Positions 33,130 through 42,285 of a stretch of DNA of 64,000 nucleotides are shown piece after piece. A model generated the notes under the pieces. That model worked only from the letters and a program-made list of their open reading frames with translations, did no database searches and had not been told where the DNA came from. Source of the stretch: Eubacteriales bacterium (lineage in GTDB: Bacteria > Bacillota > Clostridia > Lachnospirales > Lachnospiraceae). The stretch is taken from NCBI GenBank assembly GCA_030537135.1, contig JAUNOP010000001.1, positions 124,001-188,000 on the forward strand, in the 5' to 3' direction. Positions within the stretch are counted from its first letter, which is position 1. Each line of letters starts with the position of its first letter. A program made the position numbers and the translations under genes.

Positions 33130-33752
33130 CAGTGGCTCTCACAAAGGGACGGCTTGCAGATAAGACACTGAAGACATTTGAGAAAATCGGAATTACTTGC
33201 GAGGAAATGAAGGATAAGAATTCCAGAAAGCTGATTTTTGTGAACGAGGAGCTAGGTCTTCGCTTCTTTCTGGCAAAGGGACCAGATGTTCCTACCTATG
33301 TGGAATATGGGGCGGCAGACATTGGCATCGTTGGCAAGGACACGATTCTTGAGGAAGGCAGAAAGCTCTATGAGGTTCTGGATCTGGGCTTTGGCGCCTG
33401 CCGGATGTGCGTGTGCGGACCGCCAGAGGCGCGGGAGGCTCTGGAAGGAAACCGGCAGATTCGTGTGGCAACCAAATATCCTGCCATAGCAAAGGATTAT
33501 TTTTATAATAAAAAGCATCAGACAGTGGAAATCATCAAGCTCAACGGCTCGATTGAGCTGGCTCCGATTGTGGGGCTTGCCGAGGTGATTGTAGACATCG
33601 TGGAAACAGGAAGCACACTTCGGGAGAATGGTCTTCAGGTTTTGGAGGAGGTGTGTCCTCTGTCAGCCCGCATGGTGGTGAACCAGGTGAGCATGAAGAT
33701 GGAGGATGAGAGAATCCGAAGGCTCATAGAGAACCTGCGGTCTGTGCTGTAG
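33117..33752 (+). CDS. hisG: ATP phosphoribosyltransferase catalytic subunit HisG (short form)
   Basis: This 211-aa enzyme joins ATP and PRPP, the committed step of histidine synthesis. [18 protein letters not shown]-type [21 protein letters not shown] and the PRPP loop [15 protein letters not shown] are present. The length identifies the short form that lacks a regulatory domain and needs HisZ. AGGAGG lies inside the end of hisZ. hisD follows after 38 nt. Confidence 0.96.
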   Translation: MRYLTVALTKGRLADKTLKTFEKIGITCEEMKDKNSRKLIFVNEELGLRFFLAKGPDVPTYVEYGAADIGIVGKDTILEEGRKLYEVLDLGFGACRMCVCGPPEAREALEGNRQIRVATKYPAIAKDYFYNKKHQTVEIIKLNGSIELAPIVGLAEVIVDIVETGSTLRENGLQVLEEVCPLSARMVVNQVSMKMEDERIRRLIENLRSVL

Positions 33753-33790
33753 AAAAAACAAAGGGTATACATAGGAAAAGAGGAGAAATT

Positions 33791-35089
33791 ATGCGCAAAG
33801 TAAAGCTTACAAAGGAAAGCACCAAGGATTTGCTGGAAAGCCTTCTGAAGAGAAGTCCGAACAGCTATGGGGGCTATGAGGCAGCAGTGGCGGATATTCT
33901 GGCAAATGTAAAAGAAAAGGGCGACGACGCGGTTTTTGCCTATACCCGTCAGTTTGATAAGGTGGAAATCAATGAACAAACCCTTCTGGTGACAGAGGAG
34001 GAAATTCAGGAGGCCTATGAAAGGGTAGAGCCTGCTCTTCTGGAGGTTATCCGCAAGGCTATGATAAATATCAGGAGCTTCCACGAAAAGCAGCGTCAGA
34101 ACAGCTGGTTTCATTCTACAGAAAAGGGAACTCTTCTTGGGCAGAAAATTACGCCTCTGCATACGGTCGGCGTGTATGTTCCCGGTGGAAAGGCGGTCTA
34201 TCCGTCCTCTGTGCTTATGAACGTTCTTCCTGCAAGGGTGGCAGGTGTGGACAGAATCATCATGACAACGCCTCCTGGAAGGGATGGAAGGGTGTATCCC
34301 ACCACGCTGGTAGCTGCAAAGGAAGCAGGGGTAGATGAAATCTACAAGGTTGGAGGCGCTCAGGCCATTGGCGCGCTCGCCTATGGAACCAGGAGCATTC
34401 CAAAGGTTGACAAAATCGTAGGTCCTGGAAATATTTTTGTGGCGCTTGCCAAGAAGGCGGTTTATGGACATGTCAGCATAGACTCTATTGCAGGGCCGAG
34501 CGAGATTCTGGTTCTGGCAGACGAGACGGCAAATCCACGCTATGTGGCGGCAGACCTTCTCTCCCAGGCAGAACACGATGAGATGGCCTCTGCGATTCTG
34601 ATTACCACAGACGAGAGATTCGCAGATAAGGTCAGTGAAGAGGTGGATAAGTTCACGCAGAGCCTCTCAAGACGGGAGATTATCCAGAAATCCCTTGACA
34701 ATTTCGGCTATATTCTTCTTGCAGAGAACCTTGAAGAGGCTATTGAGGCTGCCAATGCCATTGCGTCTGAGCATATGGAGATTGTAACCAGAAATCCCTT
34801 TGAAGTGATGATGAAGGTGCGCAACGCAGGAGCCATTTTCATAGGAGAATATTCGAGCGAGCCTCTGGGAGATTATTTTGCAGGACCCAATCATGTGCTT
34901 CCTACAAATGGAACCGCAAAGTTTTTCTCTCCTCTTTCTGTGGATGATTTTGTGAAGAAGTCCAGCCTTGTGTATTATTCCAGAGAGGCATTACAGGAAA
35001 TCCATAAGGATATCGAACAGTTTGCAGCCTCTGAACAGCTGACTGCACATGCCAATTCCATTGCCGTGCGCTTTGAGGAGGAACAGTAG
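33791..35089 (+). CDS. hisD: Histidinol dehydrogenase
   Basis: This 432-aa zinc enzyme oxidises histidinol to histidine in two NAD-dependent steps. Signature segments are VGVYVPGGKAVYPSSVLMNVLPARVAGV, KIVGPGNIFVALAKK, SIAGPSEILVLADE and AEHDEMASAILIT, with catalytic Glu and zinc-ligand His residues in the usual context. It ends in the usual LTAHANSIAVRF. GAGGAG is 7 nt upstream. A perfect hairpin (35099-35118) separates it from hisB. Confidence 0.96.
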   Translation: MRKVKLTKESTKDLLESLLKRSPNSYGGYEAAVADILANVKEKGDDAVFAYTRQFDKVEINEQTLLVTEEEIQEAYERVEPALLEVIRKAMINIRSFHEKQRQNSWFHSTEKGTLLGQKITPLHTVGVYVPGGKAVYPSSVLMNVLPARVAGVDRIIMTTPPGRDGRVYPTTLVAAKEAGVDEIYKVGGAQAIGALAYGTRSIPKVDKIVGPGNIFVALAKKAVYGHVSIDSIAGPSEILVLADETANPRYVAADLLSQAEHDEMASAILITTDERFADKVSEEVDKFTQSLSRREIIQKSLDNFGYILLAENLEEAIEAANAIASEHMEIVTRNPFEVMMKVRNAGAIFIGEYSSEPLGDYFAGPNHVLPTNGTAKFFSPLSVDDFVKKSSLVYYSREALQEIHKDIEQFAASEQLTAHANSIAVRFEEEQ

Positions 35090-35098
35090 GAGGAACAG

Positions 35099-35118
35099 TT
35101 TGGAAGTGAACTTCCAAA
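35099..35118 (+). promoter_or_regulatory. Hairpin in the hisD-hisB spacer
   Basis: TTTGGAAG-TGAA-CTTCCAAA is a perfect 8-bp stem with a 4-nt loop and no T-run. It could affect message stability or processing within the operon. Confidence 0.4.
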
Positions 35119-35162
35119 TCTACCATTATTGACGCAGCAAGTGCATCATGAAAGGGGAAAGC

Positions 35163-35753
35163 ATGAAAAGGGAAGCATCAGAGGAACGCTATACAAAGGA
35201 AACAGAGATCAAGCTGCACCTGAATCTGGACGGAAGCGGCTTGGCAGATATTTGTTCAGGAGTGGGATTTTTTGACCATATGCTGGACGGCTTTGCCCGC
35301 CACGGGCTTTTTGATTTGTCTCTGCGCGTACATGGAGACTTACAGGTGGATGACCATCATACCATTGAGGATACGGGAATTGTCCTGGGAACTGCCATCC
35401 GAAGGGCAGCAGGAGACAAAAGGGGCATTAAGAGATATGGAAGCTGCATTTTGCCCATGGATGAGGTTTTGGTTCTATGCGCTGTGGATTTGTGCGGGAG
35501 ACCCTATTTATCCTGGGACGCACAGTTTGGATCCGAAAAAATGGGAGATATGTCCACAGAGATGGTAAAAGAATTTTTCTATGCTGTTTCCTACAGTGCG
35601 GCAATGAACCTTCATATCAAGGTTCTCACGCCTGGAAACAGCCATCATATGGCAGAGGCCATGTTCAAGAGCTTTGCAAAGGCTCTTGACGCTGCCCTTC
35701 AGTATGATGAGAGGATAACAGATGTGCTTTCCACAAAGGGAAGCCTTGCCTGA
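35163..35753 (+). CDS. hisB: Imidazoleglycerol-phosphate dehydratase
   Basis: This 196-aa manganese enzyme removes water from imidazole glycerol phosphate. Metal motifs are FFDHMLDGFARHG, DDHHTIEDTGI, and HHMAEAMFKSFAKAL near the end. It is the monofunctional form without the phosphatase domain. I start it at the ATG at 35163, which has AAAGGGGA upstream; the earlier in-frame ATG at 35148 has no ribosome site. It is followed by the fused HisIE gene after 12 nt. Confidence 0.95.
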   Translation: MKREASEERYTKETEIKLHLNLDGSGLADICSGVGFFDHMLDGFARHGLFDLSLRVHGDLQVDDHHTIEDTGIVLGTAIRRAAGDKRGIKRYGSCILPMDEVLVLCAVDLCGRPYLSWDAQFGSEKMGDMSTEMVKEFFYAVSYSAAMNLHIKVLTPGNSHHMAEAMFKSFAKALDAALQYDERITDVLSTKGSLA

Positions 35754-35765
35754 GAGGAGATACGT

Positions 35766-37049
35766 ATGAAAAAATGGCTGATTCCCTGCCTGTACCTGCT
35801 TCGCGGAAAAGCAGTGACAGGCTTTGGACAGAGAAACAAGTTTGAATCAGGAAATATTGAGGAGCTGGCAAAATTCTACAGCGACAGCGGGGCCGACGAG
35901 ATACTGATTTTTGACCTTTCCTCGCACAAGGATGAGGAGCATGAGGCGGCTATCGGCACTATAAAGGAAATCTGCCGCACCTGTGAATGTCCGGTCATAG
36001 GAGCCGGCAATATCCAGAGAATGGAGGATGTGAAAAAGCTTATCTATGCCGGCTGCGCAAAGGTTGCGCTGAACTTTTCAAAGGAAAGCAATGTGGCTCT
36101 TCTTGAGGAGGTTTCCAGGCGATTTGGAAAGGAAAAGATGCTCTGCTGCGTTTCGGATTTTTCAGAATTTGCGGACAATCAGAGCCTTATTGAGCAATAT
36201 GCAGGAGGCGTTCTTGCCCTGGACAGTCTTCAGGACGAGATACATAAGCTCTCAGAGATTCCGGTGATTTTGCATACAGAGGAGAATAAAAGAGAGGCGC
36301 TGGAGGAAATTCTCGGCCTTGAAAATATAGCAGGAATCAGCGGACAGTTTATCAGCAGCATTTCTCTGAACCTGATGGAATTCAAGGAGGAATGCAAGAA
36401 AAAGGGAATTGCCGTGAACACCTTTGAGAGCAAAATCGCATGGAGCGATTTTAAGCTGAACAGCGACGGCATGATTCCTGTGATTGTCCAGGATTATAAG
36501 ACAGACGAGGTGCTGATGCTGGCGTATATGAATGAGGAGGCGTTTGAGACAACCCTTTGCACAGGGAAGATGACCTACTGGAGCAGGAGCCGGGGGGAGC
36601 TGTGGATGAAGGGGCTGACGTCAGGCCATATTCAGTATGTAAAATCTCTGACATTGGACTGTGATAATGATACGATTCTGGCAAAGGTTGCACAGGTGGG
36701 AGCTGCCTGCCATACCGGAAACAGAACCTGTTTTTTCAAGGAACTCATGAAAAAGGAGTACGACGATACCAATCCTCTGCGCGTATTCCAGAATGTCTTT
36801 GATGTGATACAGGACCGCAGGATTCACCCAAAGGAGGGCTCCTATACCAATTATTTGTTTGATAAGGGAATTGACAAAATCCTGAAAAAGGTGGGAGAGG
36901 AATGCACAGAAATCGTGATTGCAGCCAAGAACCCGGATAAAGAAGAAATCAAGTATGAGATTTCTGATTTCCTCTATCATGTGATGGTTCTTATGGCTGC
37001 AAAGGGCGTTACCTGGGAGGATATCACAAAGGAGCTGGCAAGAAGATAA
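35766..37049 (+). CDS. hisI: Three-part histidine enzyme: degenerate HisA/HisF-like barrel + HisI + HisE
   Basis: Of 427 aa, residues 1-205 form a HisA/HisF-type TIM barrel ([54 protein letters not shown]). Tyr10 sits where HisF and HisA have the catalytic Asp (CLDV/AIDL). Residues ~228-330 are phosphoribosyl-AMP cyclohydrolase ([32 protein letters not shown] with Cys299, 315, 322). Residues ~345-427 are phosphoribosyl-ATP pyrophosphatase ([32 protein letters not shown]). Steps 2 and 3 of histidine synthesis are thus joined, while the barrel seems inactive and may be structural or regulatory. True hisA, hisF, hisH and hisC are not in this operon. Confidence 0.9.
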   Translation: MKKWLIPCLYLLRGKAVTGFGQRNKFESGNIEELAKFYSDSGADEILIFDLSSHKDEEHEAAIGTIKEICRTCECPVIGAGNIQRMEDVKKLIYAGCAKVALNFSKESNVALLEEVSRRFGKEKMLCCVSDFSEFADNQSLIEQYAGGVLALDSLQDEIHKLSEIPVILHTEENKREALEEILGLENIAGISGQFISSISLNLMEFKEECKKKGIAVNTFESKIAWSDFKLNSDGMIPVIVQDYKTDEVLMLAYMNEEAFETTLCTGKMTYWSRSRGELWMKGLTSGHIQYVKSLTLDCDNDTILAKVAQVGAACHTGNRTCFFKELMKKEYDDTNPLRVFQNVFDVIQDRRIHPKEGSYTNYLFDKGIDKILKKVGEECTEIVIAAKNPDKEEIKYEISDFLYHVMVLMAAKGVTWEDITKELARR

Positions 37050-37146
37050 CAGAAGGCATAGCGCTTCCTTGGGCGTTTAACCATAAAATCTTGCGCAAAA
37101 TGGAAAAATCCTGGTTTTGGCTTGCCCAGGTCAGGGACCATCAGGC

Positions 37147-37189
37147 GCACCCAAAAAGAATCCTGCTTTGCAGGATTCTTTTTGGGTGC
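37147..37189. terminator. Strong bidirectional terminator after the his operon
   Basis: A perfect 20-bp stem (37147-37166 with 37170-37189) and a 3-nt loop, with a T5 tract inside the descending arm. It lies between the convergent his operon and XRE regulator gene. Confidence 0.85.
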
Positions 37190-37226
37190 AGGATGGTTAT
37201 GTCTGAGCAAAATAGAAGAGCGCATA

Positions 37227-37442
37227 CTATTTACGGAAGATTTTTTTATCTGTGCGACCGACCAGATAATCAATGCTGGTATTATAGTAATTTGCCAGAC
37301 GGATGAGCATTTCAACAGGGATATTTCTGGAGCCTGTCTCATAGTGCGAATAGGCTCTCTGGCTGATATGAAGGTGTTCGCTGAGCTGCTTTTGGGTCAG
37401 ATCTGCATCTTCTCTTAAATCCTGAATTCGTTGATATTTCAC
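37227..37442 (-). CDS. XRE-family helix-turn-helix regulator
   Basis: This protein of 71 (or 74) aa is a single cro/C1-type HTH domain: IQDLREDADLTQKQLSEHLHISQRAYSHYETGSRNIPVEMLIRLANYYNTSIDYLVGRTD. It has the typical helix 2-turn-helix 3 around QKQLSEHLHISQRAYSHYE. It has no effector domain. The likely start is GTG at 37442 with GGGGTG 6 nt upstream; another GTG at 37451 is possible. Its target is unknown. It stands alone on the minus strand and is divergent from the subtilase gene, so that gene is one candidate target. Confidence 0.85.
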   Translation of the reverse strand: MKYQRIQDLREDADLTQKQLSEHLHISQRAYSHYETGSRNIPVEMLIRLANYYNTSIDYLVGRTDKKIFRK

Positions 37443-37667
37443 AGTTGTCACCCCGCTTTCTGAAGTATTTGATTTGAGCGCGGCCTTCCAAAAAGCGCCG
37501 TGTAAAGGACCGCATCTGTCATCTTCAGTATATTTCAGAACAAATCGTGCTATTTACTTTTAGCCCATAATGGACTGCAAGAAGAGAGCAAGCTGCATTT
37601 TCTCTTTCTCCAAAGGACTCCCTTTGGAATATGGTATAGAGAGGAAGCTTTGGAGATAGGTGAAGGT

Positions 37668-38525
37668 ATGAAGCTTACAGGAAAAAATGTAGGAGTGGCA
37701 ATTGTTGACACTGGAATCTATCTGCATCCTGACTTTGACAATCGCATAATCGCCTTTCAGGATTTTATATATGGCCGCAGGCAGCCTTATGATGACAATT
37801 CTCATGGAACCCATGTGGCAGGGCGGATTATGGGAAGCGGCAGATTGTCAGGCGGCAGGTACAAAGGAATTGCACCGGGCTGTAATGTGGCAGCTCTGAA
37901 GGTTCTGGATCGCATTGGAAACGGAAAAAAAGAGGATATTTTAAAGGCTGCAGCCTGGATTTTAGAGAACAGAAGAAGATATAATCTTCGTATTGTTAAT
38001 ATTTCGGTCGGAACCACCTATAAGACGCGCTCTGAGCAGGATGTGCTGCTTCAGAGCGTAGAGAGATTATGGGATGAAGGACTTGTGGTTGTGGCGGCAG
38101 CCGGAAACCAGGGACCAAGAGAGGGCAGCATCACAGCGCCGGGGTGCTGCAAGAAAATCATTACAGTCGGTTCCTCAGATATGCTTACAGGAGAGAGGGG
38201 AATTTCAAGCCGAGGCCCCACCTTTGAATGTGTGTGCAAGCCAGATATTGTGGTTCCGGGAAACCGCATTATCTCCTGCAATGCCCCGCATCCAGGCAGC
38301 ATGGAATGGTATGTGAGAAAAAGCGGCACCTCCATGTCCACTCCTGTGATAGCAGGGGCTGTGGCCCTTCTTCTGGAGGGCAGGCCAGATCTCACCAATG
38401 TGGAGGTAAAGATGATCCTGAGAGAGAGTACCGACGACTTGGGACTGCCTCACAATCAGCAGGGCTGGGGCAGCTTTAACCTGGCCAAGATGAAACGCGC
38501 GGCAGGCTTTCCAGAGGATTGCTGA
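37668..38525 (+). CDS. Subtilisin-like serine protease (S8), 5' end uncertain
   Basis: The catalytic triad is complete: VAIVDTGI (Asp), SHGTHVAG (His) and SGTSMSTPVIAG (Ser), plus the oxyanion AAAGNQGP. It starts directly at the catalytic core with no signal or prodomain, so it would be a short intracellular AprX-like protease of 285 aa from the ATG at 37668. The frame is open further upstream without an ATG. A separate frame from ATG 37570 reads MDCKKRASCIFSFSKGLPLE and on to ...GIERKLWR, then hits a stop at 37657; adding one base near 37652 would join it as ...KLWEIGEGMKLTG. A frameshift is therefore possible. Weak ribosome sites at all starts keep this open. Confidence 0.8.
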   Translation: MKLTGKNVGVAIVDTGIYLHPDFDNRIIAFQDFIYGRRQPYDDNSHGTHVAGRIMGSGRLSGGRYKGIAPGCNVAALKVLDRIGNGKKEDILKAAAWILENRRRYNLRIVNISVGTTYKTRSEQDVLLQSVERLWDEGLVVVAAAGNQGPREGSITAPGCCKKIITVGSSDMLTGERGISSRGPTFECVCKPDIVVPGNRIISCNAPHPGSMEWYVRKSGTSMSTPVIAGAVALLLEGRPDLTNVEVKMILRESTDDLGLPHNQQGWGSFNLAKMKRAAGFPEDC

Positions 38526-38560
38526 AAAGAAAAATCGCCATAGGTAGTATTTACAAAAAA

Positions 38561-38586
38561 TGGTATTTACCATCTAATAAATACCA
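38561..38586. promoter_or_regulatory. 9-bp inverted repeat upstream of icd, possible operator
   Basis: TGGTATTTA/TAAATACCA with an 8-nt spacer, plus an extra GTATTTAC at 38547-38554. It lies 40 bp ahead of the icd -35 box and has no T-run, so it reads more like an operator than a terminator. Confidence 0.4.
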
Positions 38587-38626
38587 ACAACTGTCACAAA
38601 GAGGAATTGCTGTGCATACAAAGACG

Positions 38627-38655
38627 TTGACGAACACAAAAAAGTGGTCTACAAT
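38627..38655 (+). promoter_or_regulatory. icd promoter
   Basis: TTGACG (38627-38632), a 17-bp spacer and TACAAT (38650-38655). A long ~140-nt leader follows, with an ATGACGG/CCGTCAT hairpin (38696-38702 with 38722-38728). Confidence 0.65.
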
Positions 38656-38800
38656 GTGGGCAGCAGGATTTTCGGGCTGAAAACAACCGGGCCGTATGAC
38701 GGTCATTGCAGATAAGCGCGGCCGTCATCAGCCAGACTGCCGGAAAGCTGCAGACAACAGAAACAGTCATAAAAAGAGCATCAGAAGGAGAACGGATATT

Positions 38801-40009
38801 ATGGAAAAAATTAAAATGAAAACCCCTCTTGTGGAAATGGATGGAGACGAGATGACCAGGATTCTCTGGCAGATGATTAAGGACGAGCTGCTGCTTCCGT
38901 TTATTGAGCTGAATACGGAATATTATGACCTTGGACTTGCACACAGAGATGAGACAGATGACCAGGTGACAATCGATTCTGCAAATGCGACAAAGAAATA
39001 TGGAGTCGCTGTAAAATGTGCCACTATCACTCCGAATTATGCCAGAGTGAAGGAGTACAATCTCAAGAAAATGTATAAGAGCCCGAATGGAACCATCCGT
39101 GCTATGCTGGACGGAACCGTATTCAGGGCGCCGATTGTAGTAAAGGGAATTGAGCCGTGCGTGAAGAACTGGAAGAAGCCGATTACTCTGGCTCGTCATG
39201 CTTACGGCGATATTTATAAGAATACAGAGATGTACATAGACAAGCCGGGCAAGGTGGAGCTTGTGTACACGGACGAGAACGGAAGGGAAAGCCGCGCGCT
39301 GATCCAGGATATGAAGGGAAGCGGCATTGTAATGGGTATGCACAATATGGATGATTCCATTGCAAGCTTTGCCAGAAGCTGCTTTAATTACGCTCTGGAT
39401 ACGCACCAGGATGTGTGGTTCGGCGCAAAGGATACCATTTCCAAGACTTATGACGGCCGTTTTAAGAAGATTTTTGAGGACATTTTTGAGAAAGAATACA
39501 AGGAAAAATTCGAGGCAGCGGGCCTTACCTATTTCTTCAGTCTGATTGACGATATTGTTGCGCGTGTGATGAAGGCAGAGGGCGGCTTTATCTGGGCCTG
39601 CAAGAATTATGACGGAGATGTGATGAGCGATATGGTATCCTCAGCCTTTGGCTCCCTTGCAATGATGACCTCTGTTCTGGTGTCTCCGCAGGGCTATTAT
39701 GAATATGAGGCAGCGCACGGAACTGTACAGAGACACTACTATAAGCACCTGAAGGGAGAAGAGACCTCCACCAACTCTGTGGCTACTATCTTTGCCTGGA
39801 CAGGCGCTCTGAGAAAGAGAGGAGAGCTGGATGGCAATCAGGCTCTTTCTGATTTTGCAGATAAGCTGGAAAAGGCCACAGTTGGGACCATTGAGAGCGG
39901 AAAAATGACAAAGGATCTGGCCCTGATTACAGAAATCAAGAACCCGACAGTATTAAACAGCAGAGACTTTATTCTTGCTGTCAGAGAAAGACTGGAAGCT
40001 CTTCTGTAA
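38801..40009 (+). CDS. icd: NADP-dependent isocitrate dehydrogenase
   Basis: This 402-aa eukaryote-type/IDH1-like enzyme turns isocitrate into 2-oxoglutarate, CO2 and NADPH. It has [56 protein letters not shown] and [20 protein letters not shown] and [17 protein letters not shown] motifs. I chose the ATG at 38801 (AGAAGGAG 10 nt upstream) over the ORF from 38696, which would read through the leader hairpin. It likely supplies 2-oxoglutarate for glutamate in an incomplete citric-acid cycle, and it stands alone between promoter and terminator. Confidence 0.95.
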   Translation: MEKIKMKTPLVEMDGDEMTRILWQMIKDELLLPFIELNTEYYDLGLAHRDETDDQVTIDSANATKKYGVAVKCATITPNYARVKEYNLKKMYKSPNGTIRAMLDGTVFRAPIVVKGIEPCVKNWKKPITLARHAYGDIYKNTEMYIDKPGKVELVYTDENGRESRALIQDMKGSGIVMGMHNMDDSIASFARSCFNYALDTHQDVWFGAKDTISKTYDGRFKKIFEDIFEKEYKEKFEAAGLTYFFSLIDDIVARVMKAEGGFIWACKNYDGDVMSDMVSSAFGSLAMMTSVLVSPQGYYEYEAAHGTVQRHYYKHLKGEETSTNSVATIFAWTGALRKRGELDGNQALSDFADKLEKATVGTIESGKMTKDLALITEIKNPTVLNSRDFILAVRERLEALL

Positions 40010-40071
40010 ACCTGCGACGCAGGAAGGAGGCGCCTCTCTGGCAGCAGAGACAATGTATATGAGCTGATTTT

Positions 40072-40099
40072 AAGGCTTCCCTTCAGGGGAAGCCTTTTT
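40072..40099 (+). terminator. icd terminator
   Basis: The 10-bp stem AAGGCTTCCC/GGGAAGCCTT is followed by T residues. Confidence 0.85.
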
Positions 40100-40124
40100 A
40101 ACATATCAAGCAAGTCTCCCGCTT
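40098..40124. repeat. Inverted copy of the CTTGCTTGATA motif
   Basis: On the minus strand this reads AAGCGGGAGACTTGCT followed by TGATATGTTAAA, a near match to 19625-19652. It is squeezed between the icd terminator and the ABC-F stop codon. Confidence 0.55.
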
Positions 40125-40139
40125 GAATTTGACGCAGCT

Positions 40140-42047
40140 TTATGCCAGCTCCTCCCACCTTTCATACAATTCCTCCAGCTCTTTTTCAACTGCTTCCTTT
40201 TCCTTGCTCAGCTGTGCGCATCTGGCTACATTGGTGCAGACCTCAGGAAGAATTAAAGTATCGTCAATCTCTCTGTTTTTCTCTTCCAGCGCTTCAATAC
40301 GCGCTTCCACCTTTTTCAGCTCGTTTTCCTTCTTTCTTGCCCTGGCCTGCTCTTCTTTTTTCTGCTGCCAGGTAAGCTTGCTATCAGAGACCTGGGCTGC
40401 GCGCGCCTCCTCCTTTATCACAGGAGCATATTTCTGGGTAAGCTCTTCCCTTTTCTCCAGATAATAGTCATAGTCTCCGATATAATTGACAAGCGTCTGA
40501 TTCGCGAGATCCAGAATTCTGGTTGCTGTCTGATTGATAAAGTAACGGTCGTGAGACACATACAGAACGGTTCCTGTATAGCTGTTTAGCGCCTCCTCCA
40601 GGATTTCCTTTGACGGAATATCCAGATGGTTGGTAGGCTCGTCGAGAATCAGAAAATTGGCCTCAGAGAGCATAAGCTTTGCCAGGGACACGCGCCCTCT
40701 CTCCCCTCCTGAGAGCGAGGAGATAAGCTTGAACACATCCTCTCCTGTGAACAAAAAGGCAGCCAGCATGTTGCGGATCTGGGTTTCTGTGAGCGTGGGA
40801 TAGGTATCGGAAATCTCCTGAAAGACAGTCTTTTCCATGTGAAGCACATGATGCTCCTGGTCATAGTAGCCAATCTGTACCTTTGAGCCGAGACGGATTC
40901 TGCCGCTGTCTGCATCAAGAAGTCCGTTCAGAATCTTTAGTATTGTGGTCTTGCCTGTCCCATTATTTCCAATCAGAGCAATCCGCTCTCCGCGCTTGAC
41001 TTCAAAGGAAATCTTCTGGAACAATGTTTGTCCTGGGAAAGCCTTGGAGAGTTCTTCCACAGAGAGAACGTCGTTCCCGCTGACTTGCCGGGGCTCCAGC
41101 TGGATGCGCATCCTGTCATTGACCTCGGCGGGCTTTTCCAGTACCTCGATTTTGTCCAGAAGCTTTTCACGGCTCTCCGCGCGCTTGATGGATTTCTCTC
41201 TGTTAAAGGAGCGAAGCTTGGCAATCACTGCCTCCTGGTGATGAATTTCTCTCTGCTGATTCAGATAGGCCTTGTACTGAGCGTCCCGAAGCTGCGCTTT
41301 TTTTGCCGCATAGTCGGAATAATTGCCTGTAAAGGAACGCACAGTGCCAAGCTCAATCTCGATAACCTTGGTGACAACCCGATCCAGAAAATACCGGTCG
41401 TGAGACACAATAAGAACTGCGCCTGAATAATTCAGAAGATAGGTCTCAAGCCAGGAGATGGATTCCATATCCAGGTGGTTGGTCGGCTCGTCCAGAAGCA
41501 GAATGTCTGGCTTTGAGAGAAGGAGCTTACCAAGGGCTACCCGTGTTTTCTGACCTCCGGAGAGCGTTTCTACCGGTTTATGAAAATCTGTCTCTTCAAA
41601 GCCTAATCCCTTGAGTACGCCCACAAGCTCACTCTGATAAGCATAGCCGTTCTCCTGTTCAAATTCGTGATTTAATCGAGAATAGGTATTCATCAGAGCT
41701 TCCAGACGCTCCTTTGAGGCATGTTTCATTTCCTGCTCCAGAGAGCGAATCCGCTTCTCCAGGTCAAGTACATGCTGCTTGGTAGTCAGAAGCTCCTCAT
41801 AGATCGTGTGATGCCCCTGAATATCCTGATACTGCGCCAGATATCCGAGATTTTTGTCCTTGGCAAGGACAACACTTCCGCTGTCAGGAGAAAGCTCTCC
41901 CACAATCATCCGCAGCAGAGTGGTTTTGCCTGCCCCATTGCTGCCTATAAGGGCGGCCTTTTCTCTATCTTCAATATGGAAGGAGCCGTTTTTTAGTATA
42001 TTTTTCTCCCCAAAAGCTTTGCTGATATTTTGACATGCTAAAATCAT
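40140..42047 (-). CDS. ABC-F family ATP-binding protein
   Basis: This 635-aa soluble protein has two ABC ATPase domains: the first with GSNGAGKTTLL, LSGGQKTRVALGKLLL and LLLDEPTNHLDMESI, the second with GNNGTGKTTIL, LSGGERGRVSLAKLML and LILDEPTNHLDIPSKEI. A charged inter-domain linker (about 240-315) and a C-terminal coiled coil follow. It has no membrane domain, so it is an ABC-F translation factor, not a transporter. It resembles YdiF/YfmR/Uup-type proteins; ribosome-protection antibiotic resistance cannot be excluded from sequence. AAAGGAG precedes the ATG. It is divergent from rex. Confidence 0.92.
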   Translation of the reverse strand: MILACQNISKAFGEKNILKNGSFHIEDREKAALIGSNGAGKTTLLRMIVGELSPDSGSVVLAKDKNLGYLAQYQDIQGHHTIYEELLTTKQHVLDLEKRIRSLEQEMKHASKERLEALMNTYSRLNHEFEQENGYAYQSELVGVLKGLGFEETDFHKPVETLSGGQKTRVALGKLLLSKPDILLLDEPTNHLDMESISWLETYLLNYSGAVLIVSHDRYFLDRVVTKVIEIELGTVRSFTGNYSDYAAKKAQLRDAQYKAYLNQQREIHHQEAVIAKLRSFNREKSIKRAESREKLLDKIEVLEKPAEVNDRMRIQLEPRQVSGNDVLSVEELSKAFPGQTLFQKISFEVKRGERIALIGNNGTGKTTILKILNGLLDADSGRIRLGSKVQIGYYDQEHHVLHMEKTVFQEISDTYPTLTETQIRNMLAAFLFTGEDVFKLISSLSGGERGRVSLAKLMLSEANFLILDEPTNHLDIPSKEILEEALNSYTGTVLYVSHDRYFINQTATRILDLANQTLVNYIGDYDYYLEKREELTQKYAPVIKEEARAAQVSDSKLTWQQKKEEQARARKKENELKKVEARIEALEEKNREIDDTLILPEVCTNVARCAQLSKEKEAVEKELEELYERWEELA

Positions 42048-42108
42048 AGGGTTTTCTCCTTTGCTTCATGTATGGCGAGGTCTGCGCAGGCAGACACGCC
42101 CGTTTACC

Positions 42109-42137
42109 ATTATGAATGAAAAATCAGGAAAACTCAA
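42109..42137 (-). promoter_or_regulatory. Probable ABC-F gene promoter
   Basis: On the minus strand, TTGAGT (42132-42137), 17 bp, CATAAT (42109-42114). A GTCTGC/GCAGAC hairpin lies in the leader (42080-42096). Confidence 0.45.
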
Positions 42138-42225
42138 GAAAAATTATGGCTGTTATACAAAAAAGACCTGCTTTGGAATTTTTGTGCCAAAGGCAGGAAA
42201 ATCCTAAAATTTCTGTGAAGTTTAA

Positions 42226-42254
42226 TTGACAAGAAATTGACAGGACTTTATAAT
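42226..42254 (+). promoter_or_regulatory. rex promoter with doubled TTGACA
   Basis: A perfect TTGACA (42226-42231), a 17-bp spacer and a perfect TATAAT (42249-42254). A second TTGACA lies 11 bp further on (42237-42242). TGTGAA upstream of the first box gives a loose dyad that could be read as Rex half-sites, though the spacing does not fit the consensus. Confidence 0.75.
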
Positions 42255-42285
42255 AGTACCAGAAGAGAAGAGGAGGAACTAAAGT

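Noticed and set aside
42211..42237. Rex operator as a firm call
   Set aside because: Half-sites TGTGAA and TTGACA have wrong spacing against the TTGTGAA-N4-TTCACAA type consensus.
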